This document shows, piece by piece, positions 17,296 to 25,343 of a stretch of 64,000 nt of DNA. The notes below the pieces were generated by a model, which was not told where the DNA came from, did not search any database, and saw only the letters and a program-made list of their open reading frames with translations. The stretch is from an uncultured Lachnospiraceae bacterium (GTDB taxonomy: Bacteria; Bacillota; Clostridia; Lachnospirales; Lachnospiraceae). The translations under genes and the position numbers were made by a program. Position 1 is the first letter of the stretch, and every line of letters begins with the position of its first letter. Location of the stretch: contig CACZBF010000013.1 in NCBI GenBank assembly GCA_902779355.1, positions 16,971-80,970 on the forward strand, given 5' to 3'.

Positions 17296-18142
17296 AGCCA
17301 GAAATATCGTATATGAATATATCCGCAGGGATGATGACGGTAATGTGGAAGGCATCGAGACCGCGCTGGATCAGGTGGATCTGGATGTAAAAGAAGGGGA
17401 TTTTGTTGCGATCCTCGGTGCGAACGGTTCCGGGAAATCCACATTGGCAAAGCATATCAACGCCTTGTTGAAACCGGAGAACGGAACTCTTCTTGTTGAC
17501 GGGAAAGATACCCTGGACGATAATGAGACCCTTGCTATCCGTCAGACTGCAGGCATGGTCTTTCAAAATCCGGATAACCAGATCATCGCAAGCGTGGTCG
17601 AGGAGGATGTGGGGTTCGGTCCCGAGAATATCGGCATTCCGACAGACGAGATCTGGACACGGGTGGAAAAGAGCCTTCGCTCTGTTGGGATGTATCATTA
17701 CAGACATCATTCACCGAACCGCCTGTCCGGCGGACAGAAGCAGCGTGTGGCGATCGCCGGTGTCATGGCCATGAAGCCGAAGTGTATCATCCTGGATGAG
17801 CCAACGGCCATGCTGGATCCCGTTGGACGCCAGGAAGTGCTTTCTGCTGTCAGGGAGCTGAACGAAAAGAACGGGATCACCGTGATCCTGATCACACACT
17901 ATATGGAAGAGACTGTCCATGCCAACCGGATTTTTGTCATGGAGAGCGGTAAAGTGATCATGCAAGGTACGCCGCGGGAGATCTTCTCCCGTGTCGAGGA
18001 GTTAAAGGAGCATCATCTGACTGTCCCACAGGTGACAGAGCTTGCATGGGAGTTGAAAAAGGCAGGACTGTCGCTGCCGGACGGGATACTTACGAAAGAA
18101 GAACTGATCACAGCATTATGTCAATTATCGTCAACGAACTGA
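17279..18142 (+). CDS. ecfA1: ECF transporter ATPase EcfA1
   Basis: 287 residues. ABC ATPase with Walker A GANGSGKST (about 48-56), Q-loop in VFQNPDNQI, signature LSGGQKQRVAIAG, Walker B CIILDEPTAMLDP and a switch His in ILITHYMEE. The Q-loop with PDNQ is typical of EcfA1. It powers vitamin/metal uptake together with EcfA2, EcfT and exchangeable S subunits that bind the substrate; no S subunit is encoded here, so this is a shared group II module. It overlaps the aminotransferase by 17 bases and ecfA2 by 25. Confidence 0.95.
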   Translation: MSLIVKARNIVYEYIRRDDDGNVEGIETALDQVDLDVKEGDFVAILGANGSGKSTLAKHINALLKPENGTLLVDGKDTLDDNETLAIRQTAGMVFQNPDNQIIASVVEEDVGFGPENIGIPTDEIWTRVEKSLRSVGMYHYRHHSPNRLSGGQKQRVAIAGVMAMKPKCIILDEPTAMLDPVGRQEVLSAVRELNEKNGITVILITHYMEETVHANRIFVMESGKVIMQGTPREIFSRVEELKEHHLTVPQVTELAWELKKAGLSLPDGILTKEELITALCQLSSTN

Positions 18143-18963
18143 ATTACATCTACAATCCCGGTACTGCAATGGAAGTACAGGCCTTGCGGGATATCAATCT
18201 GGAGATCTCGGACGGGGAGTTTATCGGCATCATCGGACATACCGGTTCGGGGAAATCCACGCTGATCCAGCATCTCAACGGATTGATCCGCGCGACTTCA
18301 GGCGGGATCTTTTATAATGGAGCAGATATTTATGATGAAGGCTATGATCTTCGTACGCTCCGGACAAAGGTTGGCCTGGTGTTCCAGTATCCCGAGCATC
18401 AGTTGTTTGAAACTACAGTGATGGCGGATGTCTGCTACGGACCGAAAAACCAGGGACTGGACGAAAAAGAGGCGATGCTGCGGGCAGTTGCTTCTCTGAA
18501 TGCGGTTCATTTCCCGGAGAAGCATTTTTATGATTCTCCGTTTGAGCTTTCCGGCGGTCAGAAACGGCGCGTGGCGATCGCAGGCGTCCTTGCAATGAAC
18601 CCCGAAGTGTTGATTCTGGATGAGCCGACGGCAGGGCTGGATCCACAGGGCAGGGACGAGATCTTGGAGATGGTATCGGATCTGCGCAGGACGCAGCATA
18701 TCACGGTGATCCTGGTTTCCCACAGTATGGAAGATGTGGCACGATACGTGGATCGCCTGATCGTGATGAACGGCGGAGGCATCATGTATGATGACACCCC
18801 TCAGGCGGTATTTGCACATTATAAAGAGCTGGAAGAGGTCGGTCTCATGGCGCCGCAGGTGACTTACGTGATGCATGCGCTTGCGGAAGCAGGGATTCCC
18901 GTTGAGACCGGGGCGACCACAGTGGCAGAAGCAAAGGACGAAATTGTAAGAGTACTATGTTAA
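18118..18963 (+). CDS. ecfA2: ECF transporter ATPase EcfA2
   Basis: 281 residues from the ATG at 18118; the frame runs further upstream inside ecfA1, but the family start MSIIVNELNYIYNPGT fits here. Walker A GHTGSGKST, Q-loop VFQYPEHQLFE (the PEHQ form typical of EcfA2), signature LSGGQKRRVAIAG, Walker B VLILDEPTAGLDP and switch His in LVSHSMED are all present. Forms the heterodimeric motor with EcfA1. It overlaps ecfT by seven bases. Confidence 0.95.
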   Translation: MSIIVNELNYIYNPGTAMEVQALRDINLEISDGEFIGIIGHTGSGKSTLIQHLNGLIRATSGGIFYNGADIYDEGYDLRTLRTKVGLVFQYPEHQLFETTVMADVCYGPKNQGLDEKEAMLRAVASLNAVHFPEKHFYDSPFELSGGQKRRVAIAGVLAMNPEVLILDEPTAGLDPQGRDEILEMVSDLRRTQHITVILVSHSMEDVARYVDRLIVMNGGGIMYDDTPQAVFAHYKELEEVGLMAPQVTYVMHALAEAGIPVETGATTVAEAKDEIVRVLC

Positions 18964-19790
18964 AAGATGTGACACTCGGGCAGTATTATCCGGCGGAATC
19001 CGTCATCCATCGACTGGATCCCCGCGTAAAACTGGCCGGAACTTTATTGTATTTGATCTCTCTGTTTGTTTTTCAGGGACCGCTGGCGCTTGTGATGGCG
19101 ACGGTGTTCCTGATCCTTTTGATCACTCTTTCCAAAGTGCCGTTTTCTTACATGGTCAAGGGTCTGCGTACCATTATCATCATCCTCATCATAACAGCGG
19201 CGATGAACCTGTTCTTTACGACAGGTACCGTCATCGTGCAGTTCGGGATCTTCAAACTGACCTATGAAGGCATTCAGATGGCGATCCTGATGATGATCCG
19301 TCTGGTTTATCTGATCCTCGGGACTTCCCTGATGACGCTTACCACCACGCCGAACCAACTGACGGATGGGCTGGAGAAAGGCTTACGGGGACTAGGCAAA
19401 CTAGGTGTGCCGGTGCATGAGATCGCGATGATGATGTCGATCGCGCTCCGTTTTATCCCGATCCTGACCGAAGAGACGGATAAGATCATGAAAGCGCAGA
19501 AGGCCAGGGGCGCGGATTTTGAGACCGGGGGTCTTATCAAACGCGCAAAGGCCATGATCCCGCTCCTGGTGCCGCTTTTTGTATCGGCATTCCGCAGGGC
19601 AAATGACCTGGCGATGGCGATGGAAGCGCGGTGCTATCATGGCGGTGAGGGGCGGACCAAAATGAAGCCACTGCGCTATACGGCGACGGATCGGAACGCT
19701 TACCTGTTGTTGTTTGCGTACTTTGCAGCCATGATCCTCCTGACTCTTTTCTGGACAAAAGTCCTCGGCGGCGGGAAGCTGTTTTTCTAA
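18957..19790 (+). CDS. ecfT: ECF transporter transmembrane subunit EcfT
   Basis: 277 residues. A short N-terminal amphipathic segment (LGQYYPAESVIHRLDPRVKL, family opening) precedes about five membrane helices and a cytoplasmic coupling region. It has the two Ala-Arg motifs that lock into the ATPases: KARGADFE and MEARCY. It links EcfA1/EcfA2 to S subunits. In many Firmicutes the ecfA1-ecfA2-ecfT set is followed at once by truA; here a 307-base foldback lies between them. Confidence 0.93.
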   Translation: MLKDVTLGQYYPAESVIHRLDPRVKLAGTLLYLISLFVFQGPLALVMATVFLILLITLSKVPFSYMVKGLRTIIIILIITAAMNLFFTTGTVIVQFGIFKLTYEGIQMAILMMIRLVYLILGTSLMTLTTTPNQLTDGLEKGLRGLGKLGVPVHEIAMMMSIALRFIPILTEETDKIMKAQKARGADFETGGLIKRAKAMIPLLVPLFVSAFRRANDLAMAMEARCYHGGEGRTKMKPLRYTATDRNAYLLLFAYFAAMILLTLFWTKVLGGGKLFF

Positions 19791-19799
19791 GGCGTGCTG

Positions 19800-20106
19800 T
19801 GAGATCAGGGCAAAAGCCATTTTTTTCCTCTATGCTCTGCATGGCAAACTGAAAATAAAATGACGCTCACTTATTTCGGGGCTGGGCTTCTCTAAGCATT
19901 TGCGTGAGGATCCTTAGACAGTACGCAACCAGTTCCAATGCGCCATCCATGGCGCATGGAACTTGGATTTGCCGTCGTGGCAAATCCTTGCTGATACAGA
20001 TGCAAATGCCAAGAGAAACCAAGCCCCTCATAAAGTGTTCGCTTACATTTTCTTTACAGTTTGCCATGGCGTATAGACGATAGAAAGGCTTTTGCCTCTG
20101 ATCTCA
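19800..20106 (+). repeat. Long imperfect foldback element between ecfT and truA
   Basis: This stretch has no gene and forms one long interrupted hairpin. Paired arm blocks are: 19800-19808 with 20098-20106 (9 of 9), 19809-19818 with 20087-20096 (10 of 10, one-base bulge), 19840-19851 with 20057-20068 (12 of 12), 19852-19862 with 20046-20056 (9 of 11), and 19878-19903 with 20002-20027 (about 22 of 26). The closed interior holds three local hairpins: 19902-19926, 19932-19962 (stem GTTCCA/TGGAAC plus TGCGCCAT) and 19965-19987 (perfect 9-bp stem, 5-base loop). The arms differ at many unpaired positions, so they are not a fresh duplication. It may be a structured RNA, an RNA-processing site within the ecf-truA transcript or a decayed miniature inverted-repeat element. 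Open frames across it look like shadows. Confidence 0.75.
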
Positions 20107-20121
20107 TATAGGTGATTGAGA

Positions 20122-20859
20122 ATGAAAAGAATCCTCCTGATCATAGCATACGACGGAACAGAATACTGTGGTTGGCAGATCCAGCCGAACGGCGTCACGA
20201 TTGAGGCTGTGTTAAACCGTGAACTGACAAGGCTTCTGGGAGAAGAGATCAAGGTGATCGGTGCGAGTCGGACGGATGCGGGTGTCCATGCGATGGGGAA
20301 TGTCTGTGTGTTTGATACCGATACAAGGATCCCGCCGGAAAAGATCTCCTACGCCTTGAATCAGTCGCTGCCGGAAGATATCGTTGTGCAGCAGTCCAGG
20401 GAAGTGGCTCCGGATTTTCATCCGCGGAAATGTGAGAGCCGAAAGACCTATGAATACCGGATCCTAAATCGCACGATGCGGGATCCGAACTGTCGGAGAA
20501 ATACCTACTTTTATCATTGGGAACTGGATGTGGCAGCGATGCAGGAAGCGGGGACTTTTCTCATCGGAGAGCATGATTATCAAAGTTTCTGCTCCCCGGC
20601 GACGGAAGCCGAGACAACGGTCCGGACGATCCATGCGTTGGCGGTGGAAAAAGAGGGAGACCTTATCACGATCCGCATTACCGGAAATGGGTTTCTTTAC
20701 AATATGGTGCGGATCATTACAGGGACGCTGCTGGAGGTTGGAAGCGGGAAGCGGAAGCCGGATGAGATCGCGGAGATCCTGAAAAAAAAGGATCGCGCCG
20801 CTGCAGGACCTACCGCTCCGGCGTGCGGATTGACATTAATGGGGATCGCATTTTTATGA
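20122..20859 (+). CDS. truA: tRNA pseudouridine synthase A
   Basis: 245 residues from the ATG at 20122; a TTG two codons upstream is less likely because AGGTGA lies about six bases before the ATG. Converts U38-40 of the tRNA anticodon stem to pseudouridine. The catalytic Asp is D52 in GASRTDAGVHA. Other family blocks are MKRILLIIAYDGT, YAGWQ-like YCGWQIQ, and FLYNMVRIITGTLLEVG. The 3' end overlaps trmL by four bases. Confidence 0.96.
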   Translation: MKRILLIIAYDGTEYCGWQIQPNGVTIEAVLNRELTRLLGEEIKVIGASRTDAGVHAMGNVCVFDTDTRIPPEKISYALNQSLPEDIVVQQSREVAPDFHPRKCESRKTYEYRILNRTMRDPNCRRNTYFYHWELDVAAMQEAGTFLIGEHDYQSFCSPATEAETTVRTIHALAVEKEGDLITIRITGNGFLYNMVRIITGTLLEVGSGKRKPDEIAEILKKKDRAAAGPTAPACGLTLMGIAFL

Positions 20860-21344
20860 ATATCGTACTTCTCGAACCGGAAATTGCCAGTAATACGGGA
20901 AATATCGGCCGTACCTGTGTAGCAACCGGGACAAAACTGCATCTGATTGAGCCCCTTGGCTTTCAGCTGACGGAAAAGAATCTCAAAAGAGCGGGGATGG
21001 ATTATTGGGATAGACTGGATGTGACACGCTATATCGACTATGACGATTTCCTTGTGAAGAACCCGCTTGCGGAAGTCTACATGGCGACGACGAAAGCCAG
21101 GCAATCCTATGATGAAGTGCATTACCCACAAGATGCGTTCCTACTGTTTGGAAAGGAAAGCGGTGGTATTCCGGAGGAGCTGCTGATCCGGGATCCGTCG
21201 CATTGTGTCCGCATCCCGATGCTGGATAAAGAACGCTCCCTGAATCTGGCAAACTCGGTGGCAATCCTGCTTTACGAGGCGCTTCGCCAAAACGGATTCC
21301 CGGGACTTATGACAGAAGGAAAACTGCACCGGCTGAGTTGGTAA
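20856..21344 (+). CDS. trmL: tRNA (cytidine/uridine-34 2'-O)-methyltransferase TrmL
   Basis: 162 residues from the ATG at 20856 (ATGA overlap with truA). SPOUT-class methyltransferase of minimal length. Family signature blocks are visible: NIVLLEPEIASNTGNIGRTC at the start, LIEPLGF with LKRAGMDYW, LFGKESGGIPEELL and IPMLDKERSLNLANSVAI, the last two building the SAM-binding knot. It methylates the wobble nucleotide of certain leucine tRNAs. It ends one base before the stop of the convergent cNMP-fold gene. Confidence 0.95.
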   Translation: MNIVLLEPEIASNTGNIGRTCVATGTKLHLIEPLGFQLTEKNLKRAGMDYWDRLDVTRYIDYDDFLVKNPLAEVYMATTKARQSYDEVHYPQDAFLLFGKESGGIPEELLIRDPSHCVRIPMLDKERSLNLANSVAILLYEALRQNGFPGLMTEGKLHRLSW

Positions 21345-21345
21345 A

Positions 21346-21864
21346 TCACTTTGCTTTATCCAGAAACCGCAGGCGCTCACTAATGTCGTTGTTAGGAAGA
21401 GCAGAGTATCCGAGAGATTTTTTTGCCCTTGCTAACAGGTTCTGATCCGGACTTTTCTTATGTTCCAGATCATCGATCAAAAGATCCATCTGACAACGCA
21501 TGATCATCATGGTCTTTGCCATATTCTTCATGATATCGATGATGTTCTTATGGTTTTGCTGAACAAAATCGCCAAGCTCTCCTTCTACGATCCGAAACAG
21601 GGTCACCTCACTGTAAGCCACGACCGTATATATCGCAGGTTCTTGCAGAAGAATACCATATTCCCCGAAGCATTCCCCGGGTCCGAGGATACGGATCAGG
21701 GTTTCCTTTTGCGTCTGATAGCCTGCATACACTTCGGCGTGACCGTTCAGGATCTTATACATATCGAGATTGACTTCGCCTTCCTGAAGGATCAGGGTGC
21801 CTTCCGGAACTTTGAAGATCCGGCTGTTGACACGATTGACGATCGTTTTTGTGTGTTCATCCAT
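21346..21864 (-). CDS. Cyclic-nucleotide-binding-fold protein without DNA-binding domain
   Basis: 172 residues. A Crp/Fnr-type cupin (about 15-130) is recognisable from EGTLILQEGEV, the glycine-rich ILGPGECFGEYGILL and the return strand. The normal Crp C-terminal helix-turn-helix is absent; instead there is a helical tail of about 45 residues. The phosphate-binding cassette keeps FGE, but the usual Arg before the Ala-Thr pair is missing (EPAIYTVVA), so nucleotide binding is doubtful. A promoter is visible upstream on the minus strand. Possible role: a stand-alone sensor or regulatory subunit. Function unknown. Confidence 0.8.
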   Translation of the reverse strand: MDEHTKTIVNRVNSRIFKVPEGTLILQEGEVNLDMYKILNGHAEVYAGYQTQKETLIRILGPGECFGEYGILLQEPAIYTVVAYSEVTLFRIVEGELGDFVQQNHKNIIDIMKNMAKTMMIMRCQMDLLIDDLEHKKSPDQNLLARAKKSLGYSALPNNDISERLRFLDKAK

Positions 21865-21891
21865 TTATCATCCACGCTTTCTTTTTTTCCA

Positions 21892-21920
21892 ATGATACAC
21901 CATAGAAATGTAATGATCAA
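21892..21920 (-). promoter_or_regulatory. Sigma-A-type promoter of the cNMP-fold gene
   Basis: On the minus strand: TTGATC (21915-21920), 17 bases, TATCAT (21892-21897). Expected start near 21885, 20 bases before the ATG. The only purine-rich stretch near the ATG (GTGGATGATAA) is a weak ribosome site. Confidence 0.5.
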
Positions 21921-22013
21921 TGCAACTATGTCAGTTTGATCAGTGTTTTCAGGGTTTTCGGAATTCCTGACGACAATTCCCACATACATTTTCCATCAAA
22001 TGTCTAAAAAGGT

Positions 22014-22041
22014 ACACATTTCGAAGGATGTGTCTTTTTTT
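22014..22041 (+). terminator. Possible weak intrinsic terminator upstream of DUF5692
   Basis: Six-base stem ACACAT/ATGTGT around an eight-base loop, followed by C and seven or more T. It lies just before the DUF5692 promoter and could stop readthrough from truA-trmL. The stem is short and A/T-rich, so strength is uncertain. Confidence 0.35.
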
Positions 22042-22046
22042 GATTC

Positions 22047-22075
22047 TTGAATACGACATCAAAAAAACTTATAAT
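22047..22075 (+). promoter_or_regulatory. Sigma-A-type promoter of the DUF5692 gene
   Basis: TTGAAT (22047-22052), 17 bases, perfect TATAAT (22070-22075). Expected start near 22082, giving a 38-base leader with AAGGAGG eight bases before the ATG. Strong promoter and strong ribosome site suggest high expression. Confidence 0.7.
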
Positions 22076-22119
22076 CGCTCTGGTAGTTATATGCTTGAAT
22101 CGTAATAAGGAGGTTAGTT

Positions 22120-23184
22120 ATGTTATTCCAGTTATACGGTGACAAGGCAATGATGCAGCTCCTGGGCTGGGTGCTGGTATTTGCCGGACTGATCGTGATG
22201 AATGAGATCGGTCGTCGCACAAAAGCCGGCGGGATCGCTGTTTTCATCGTTCTTCCGTTGGCACTCACGGTCTACTTCCTGCTTGCAAATGCAGGTGTAT
22301 TCGGACCGAATAACCAGACCGTACTTTACATGAACGGATGGTTCCATTATGCGAAGCTGTATGCGGCAGATATCGGCTGCGTCGGTTTCATGATGCTGAA
22401 GTACAAATGGGGCATCGGCAAGACAGAGTGGTTCAAGGTTTGGCCCTGGCTGATCGTTTCCATTAACATCCTGATCGCAGTTGCATCTGATCTGGAATCT
22501 GCATTCAAGGGATTCGCAGCAGGCGGCATGGCAGGCGGCTGGTGGTTCTCTTCCGAGAATGTCTGGCTGTACGGCGGCTGGTGGAATATCGTGAATGCGA
22601 TCGCTGGTGTGATCAACATCTTCTGCATGACCGGATGGTGGGGGATCTACTCTTCCAAGAAGCAGAAGGATATGCTGTGGCCGGACATGACGATCTGGTT
22701 CATCGTAGCGTATGATATCTGGAACTTTGAATACACCTATTGCAATTTGCCGACCCATACTTGGTACTGCGGTGTGGCTCTGCTCCTTGCACCGACCTTT
22801 GCAAATGCACTTTGGAACAAGGGCGGCTGGATCCAGAACCGTGCCAACACGCTGGCAATCTGGTGTATGTTTGCGCAGGTGTTCCCGCTGTTCCAGATCA
22901 CCGAGCCCTTCTCTGTACTGCCGTCTCTGTATCAGGGCGCAGTGGAGAACGGTGTGACTGCGATCGATATGACACAGATGACTTCTGCGGATCAGCTGAC
23001 AGCGGCAGGCATCACGGCCAATCCGACAGCGCAGGGTGTGGTTGCGATCGCAGCGATCGTGGCAAATGTGCTCTGCATCTCCGTGATCATCAAGAGATCC
23101 ATCGAACAGAAGAAGAATCCGTACAAAAACGAGATCTTCGTCGGCACGAAGGATTTCGATCAGGCAATGGCAAGAGCAGAATAA
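22120..23184 (+). CDS. DUF5692 family multi-pass membrane protein
   Basis: 354 residues with about nine hydrophobic helices, notably rich in Trp and aromatic residues (MAGGWWFSS, YGGWWN, MTGWWGIY). I recognise the arrangement as DUF5692, found in Lachnospiraceae and some Actinobacteria, without known function. Polar, conserved-looking positions in WFIVAYDIWNFEYTYCNLPTH could line a pore or bind a ligand. A monocistronic unit: own strong promoter, AAGGAGG ribosome site and a strong terminator directly after it. The soluble C-terminal tail is about 30 residues and charged. Confidence 0.8.
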   Translation: MLFQLYGDKAMMQLLGWVLVFAGLIVMNEIGRRTKAGGIAVFIVLPLALTVYFLLANAGVFGPNNQTVLYMNGWFHYAKLYAADIGCVGFMMLKYKWGIGKTEWFKVWPWLIVSINILIAVASDLESAFKGFAAGGMAGGWWFSSENVWLYGGWWNIVNAIAGVINIFCMTGWWGIYSSKKQKDMLWPDMTIWFIVAYDIWNFEYTYCNLPTHTWYCGVALLLAPTFANALWNKGGWIQNRANTLAIWCMFAQVFPLFQITEPFSVLPSLYQGAVENGVTAIDMTQMTSADQLTAAGITANPTAQGVVAIAAIVANVLCISVIIKRSIEQKKNPYKNEIFVGTKDFDQAMARAE

Positions 23185-23203
23185 CCGCTTCGAACGGGTT
23201 TTC

Positions 23204-23245
23204 ATACAGCCTCGCGAAAATGCTTTCGTGGGGCTGTATTTTTTT
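23204..23245 (+). terminator. Intrinsic terminator after the DUF5692 gene
   Basis: Stem ATACAGCC...GGCTGTAT (23204-23211 with 23232-23239) extended inward by CGCGAAA/TTTCGTG, followed by a run of seven T (23239-23245). Strong rho-independent terminator, 20 bases after the stop codon. Confidence 0.85.
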
Positions 23246-23295
23246 CACGGATATGATATGATACTAGCATTGAAATCAGCGACAAGGAGTTTAGG

Positions 23296-24615
23296 ATGGT
23301 TAAGGTAGTAAAGTTCGGCGGGAGTTCCCTCGCCAGTGCGGAGCAGTTCGCGAAGGTAGGCGGGATCATCCGTTCGGATGATGACAGGAGATATGTGGTA
23401 CCGAGCGCCCCGGGGAAACGGAACGCAGAGGATACGAAGGTTACGGATATGCTGTATGAGTGCTATGCCGAGGCAGAGGCAGGCGAAAATATCCGCGTCA
23501 CCTTCAATAAGATCAAGGATCGCTATAATAAGATCATCGGGGGACTCGGGATCAAGCTTTCCCTGGAAGAAGATTATAAGATCATCGAGAAAAACATGAA
23601 GGAGCTCGCCGGAGCGGATTATGCGGCTTCCCGCGGAGAATATCTGAACGGGAAGATCATGGCGGCTTATCTCGGATTTGATTTTGTCGATGCGGCAGAG
23701 GTGATCTGCTTTGATAATGAGGGAAATTTTCTCGGAGATGAAACGAATAAGCGCATGAAAAAACGCCTTGCAAAGTCGGATAAGGCTGTGATCCCCGGAT
23801 TTTATGGGGCAAAGGCAGACGGGACGATCAAGACCTTTTCCCGCGGCGGGTCGGATATCACGGGATCCATCGTGGCAAAAGCAGTCAGTGCCGGCATGTA
23901 TGAGAACTGGACGGACGTGTCGGGATGTATGGTTGCAGATCCCAGGATCATCAAGGATCCGGAGCCAATCCAGGTTGTCACCTATCGGGAACTGCGAGAG
24001 CTTTCTTATATGGGTGCAAGCGTTCTGCATGAGGATGCGATCTTCCCTGTCCGAAAAGCCGGAATTCCGATCAATATTCGCAATACGAATGCACCGGAAG
24101 ATCCGGGGACTTTGATCGTAGAGTCCACCTGCCATGTGCCGGAGTACACGATCACCGGAATTGCCGGGAAAAAAGGCTTTGTTGCAGTCAATATTGATAA
24201 AGACATGATGAATTCCGAGATCGGTTTCTGCCGGAAGGCGTTGGAAGCGTTTGAGGAAAATGGCGTATCCATCGAACATATGCCATCCGGGATCGACACG
24301 ATGACAGTATTCGTGTCGCAGGAAGAGTTTATGGGAAAAGAGCAGATGGTGCTTTCTTCCCTGCATCGCCTATGTGATCCGGATTCCATCGAGCTGGAAG
24401 GGAATCTTGCCCTGATCGCAGTCGTGGGACGCGGTATGCGATCCACCCGGGGTACGGCGGGCAGGATCTTTTCCGCACTGGCGCATGCCAGTATCAACGT
24501 GAAGATGATCGACCAGGGCTCCTCCGAGCTGAACATCATCATCGGCGTCCGGAATGAGGACTTCGAGCCGGCGATCAAGGCGATCTATAAGATTTTTGTG
24601 GAAACACAGCTGTAA
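23296..24615 (+). CDS. lysC: Aspartate kinase
   Basis: 439 residues, the length of the monofunctional class with two C-terminal ACT domains. It phosphorylates L-aspartate as the first step to lysine, threonine and methionine. The N-terminal KFGGSSLA motif, the SRGGSDITGS nucleotide/aspartate loop (about 198-207) and the ACT-domain stretches GKKGFVAVNIDKDM and GRGMRSTRGTAGRIFSAL are present. Feedback control by amino acids through the ACT domains is expected, but the effector cannot be read from sequence. No lysine riboswitch precedes it; only 50 bases separate it from the upstream terminator. A two-component regulator gene follows 21 bases later. Confidence 0.93.
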   Translation: MVKVVKFGGSSLASAEQFAKVGGIIRSDDDRRYVVPSAPGKRNAEDTKVTDMLYECYAEAEAGENIRVTFNKIKDRYNKIIGGLGIKLSLEEDYKIIEKNMKELAGADYAASRGEYLNGKIMAAYLGFDFVDAAEVICFDNEGNFLGDETNKRMKKRLAKSDKAVIPGFYGAKADGTIKTFSRGGSDITGSIVAKAVSAGMYENWTDVSGCMVADPRIIKDPEPIQVVTYRELRELSYMGASVLHEDAIFPVRKAGIPINIRNTNAPEDPGTLIVESTCHVPEYTITGIAGKKGFVAVNIDKDMMNSEIGFCRKALEAFEENGVSIEHMPSGIDTMTVFVSQEEFMGKEQMVLSSLHRLCDPDSIELEGNLALIAVVGRGMRSTRGTAGRIFSALAHASINVKMIDQGSSELNIIIGVRNEDFEPAIKAIYKIFVETQL

Positions 24616-24636
24616 CGACGACGAAAGGGGAGGCAG

Positions 24637-25341
24637 ATGGCTGCAAAACAGAAGATCCTGATCGTGGATGATGATGAGAATATTGCGGAGCTGATCTCCC
24701 TTTATCTGGTAAAGGAGTGCTTTGACACACAGATCGTGCATGACGGAGAGGCAGCTCTGGCTGCTTTTGCCAGCTATGCGCCGAATCTGATCCTTTTAGA
24801 CCTGATGCTGCCCGGGATTGACGGCTATCAGGTGTGCCGTGAGGTGCGCTCCCGGTCTAACGTACCTGTGATCATGCTTTCCGCCAAGGGAGAAACCTTT
24901 GATAAAGTGCTGGGCCTGGAGCTCGGTGCAGATGATTACATGATGAAGCCCTTTGATTCCAAAGAACTCGTTGCAAGGGTAAAGGCAGTACTGCGCCGTT
25001 ATCAGCCGGTGCGCGAGGAGGCCGCCTCTTCGGATATCAAGTGTGTGGAATATCCGGGACTGGTCGTGAACCTTTCCAACTATGCCGTGCTCTATCAGGG
25101 AAAGCAGATCGACATGCCGCCGAAAGAGTTAGAGCTTCTCTACTTTCTGGCATCTTCTCCCAATCAGGTGTTTACGAGGGAGCAGCTGTTGGATCATATC
25201 TGGGGGTATGAGTATATCGGAGATACCCGTACGGTAGACGTGCATGTGAAGCGTCTGCGTGAGAAGATCAAGGACAGCGAGGACTGGAGCCTTGCAACGG
25301 TATGGGGGATCGGCTATAAATTTGAGCTGAAAAACGCCTGA
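24637..25341 (+). CDS. OmpR-family response regulator
   Basis: 234 residues. Receiver domain (1-120) with acidic residues DDD at 11-13, phospho-acceptor D55 (LILLDLMLPG), a switch Ser in MLSAKG and a Lys in MMKPFD; then a winged-helix DNA-binding domain (about 140-232) ending in the usual RTVDVHVKRLREK...GIGYKFE. Starts 21 bases after aspartate kinase with GAAAGGGGAGG as ribosome site. The histidine kinase gene that should pair with it is on the opposite strand, its stop only two bases from this gene's stop. Confidence 0.93.
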   Translation: MAAKQKILIVDDDENIAELISLYLVKECFDTQIVHDGEAALAAFASYAPNLILLDLMLPGIDGYQVCREVRSRSNVPVIMLSAKGETFDKVLGLELGADDYMMKPFDSKELVARVKAVLRRYQPVREEAASSDIKCVEYPGLVVNLSNYAVLYQGKQIDMPPKELELLYFLASSPNQVFTREQLLDHIWGYEYIGDTRTVDVHVKRLREKIKDSEDWSLATVWGIGYKFELKNA

Positions 25342-25343
25342 GT

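Noticed and set aside
19867..20067. Open frame of 66 codons on the minus strand inside the foldback
   Set aside because: It follows the palindrome symmetry, has no ribosome site and encodes nothing recognisable; it is a by-product of the repeat.
23246..23295. Lysine riboswitch ahead of lysC
   Set aside because: The gap after the upstream terminator is only 50 bases, too short for the lysine aptamer.
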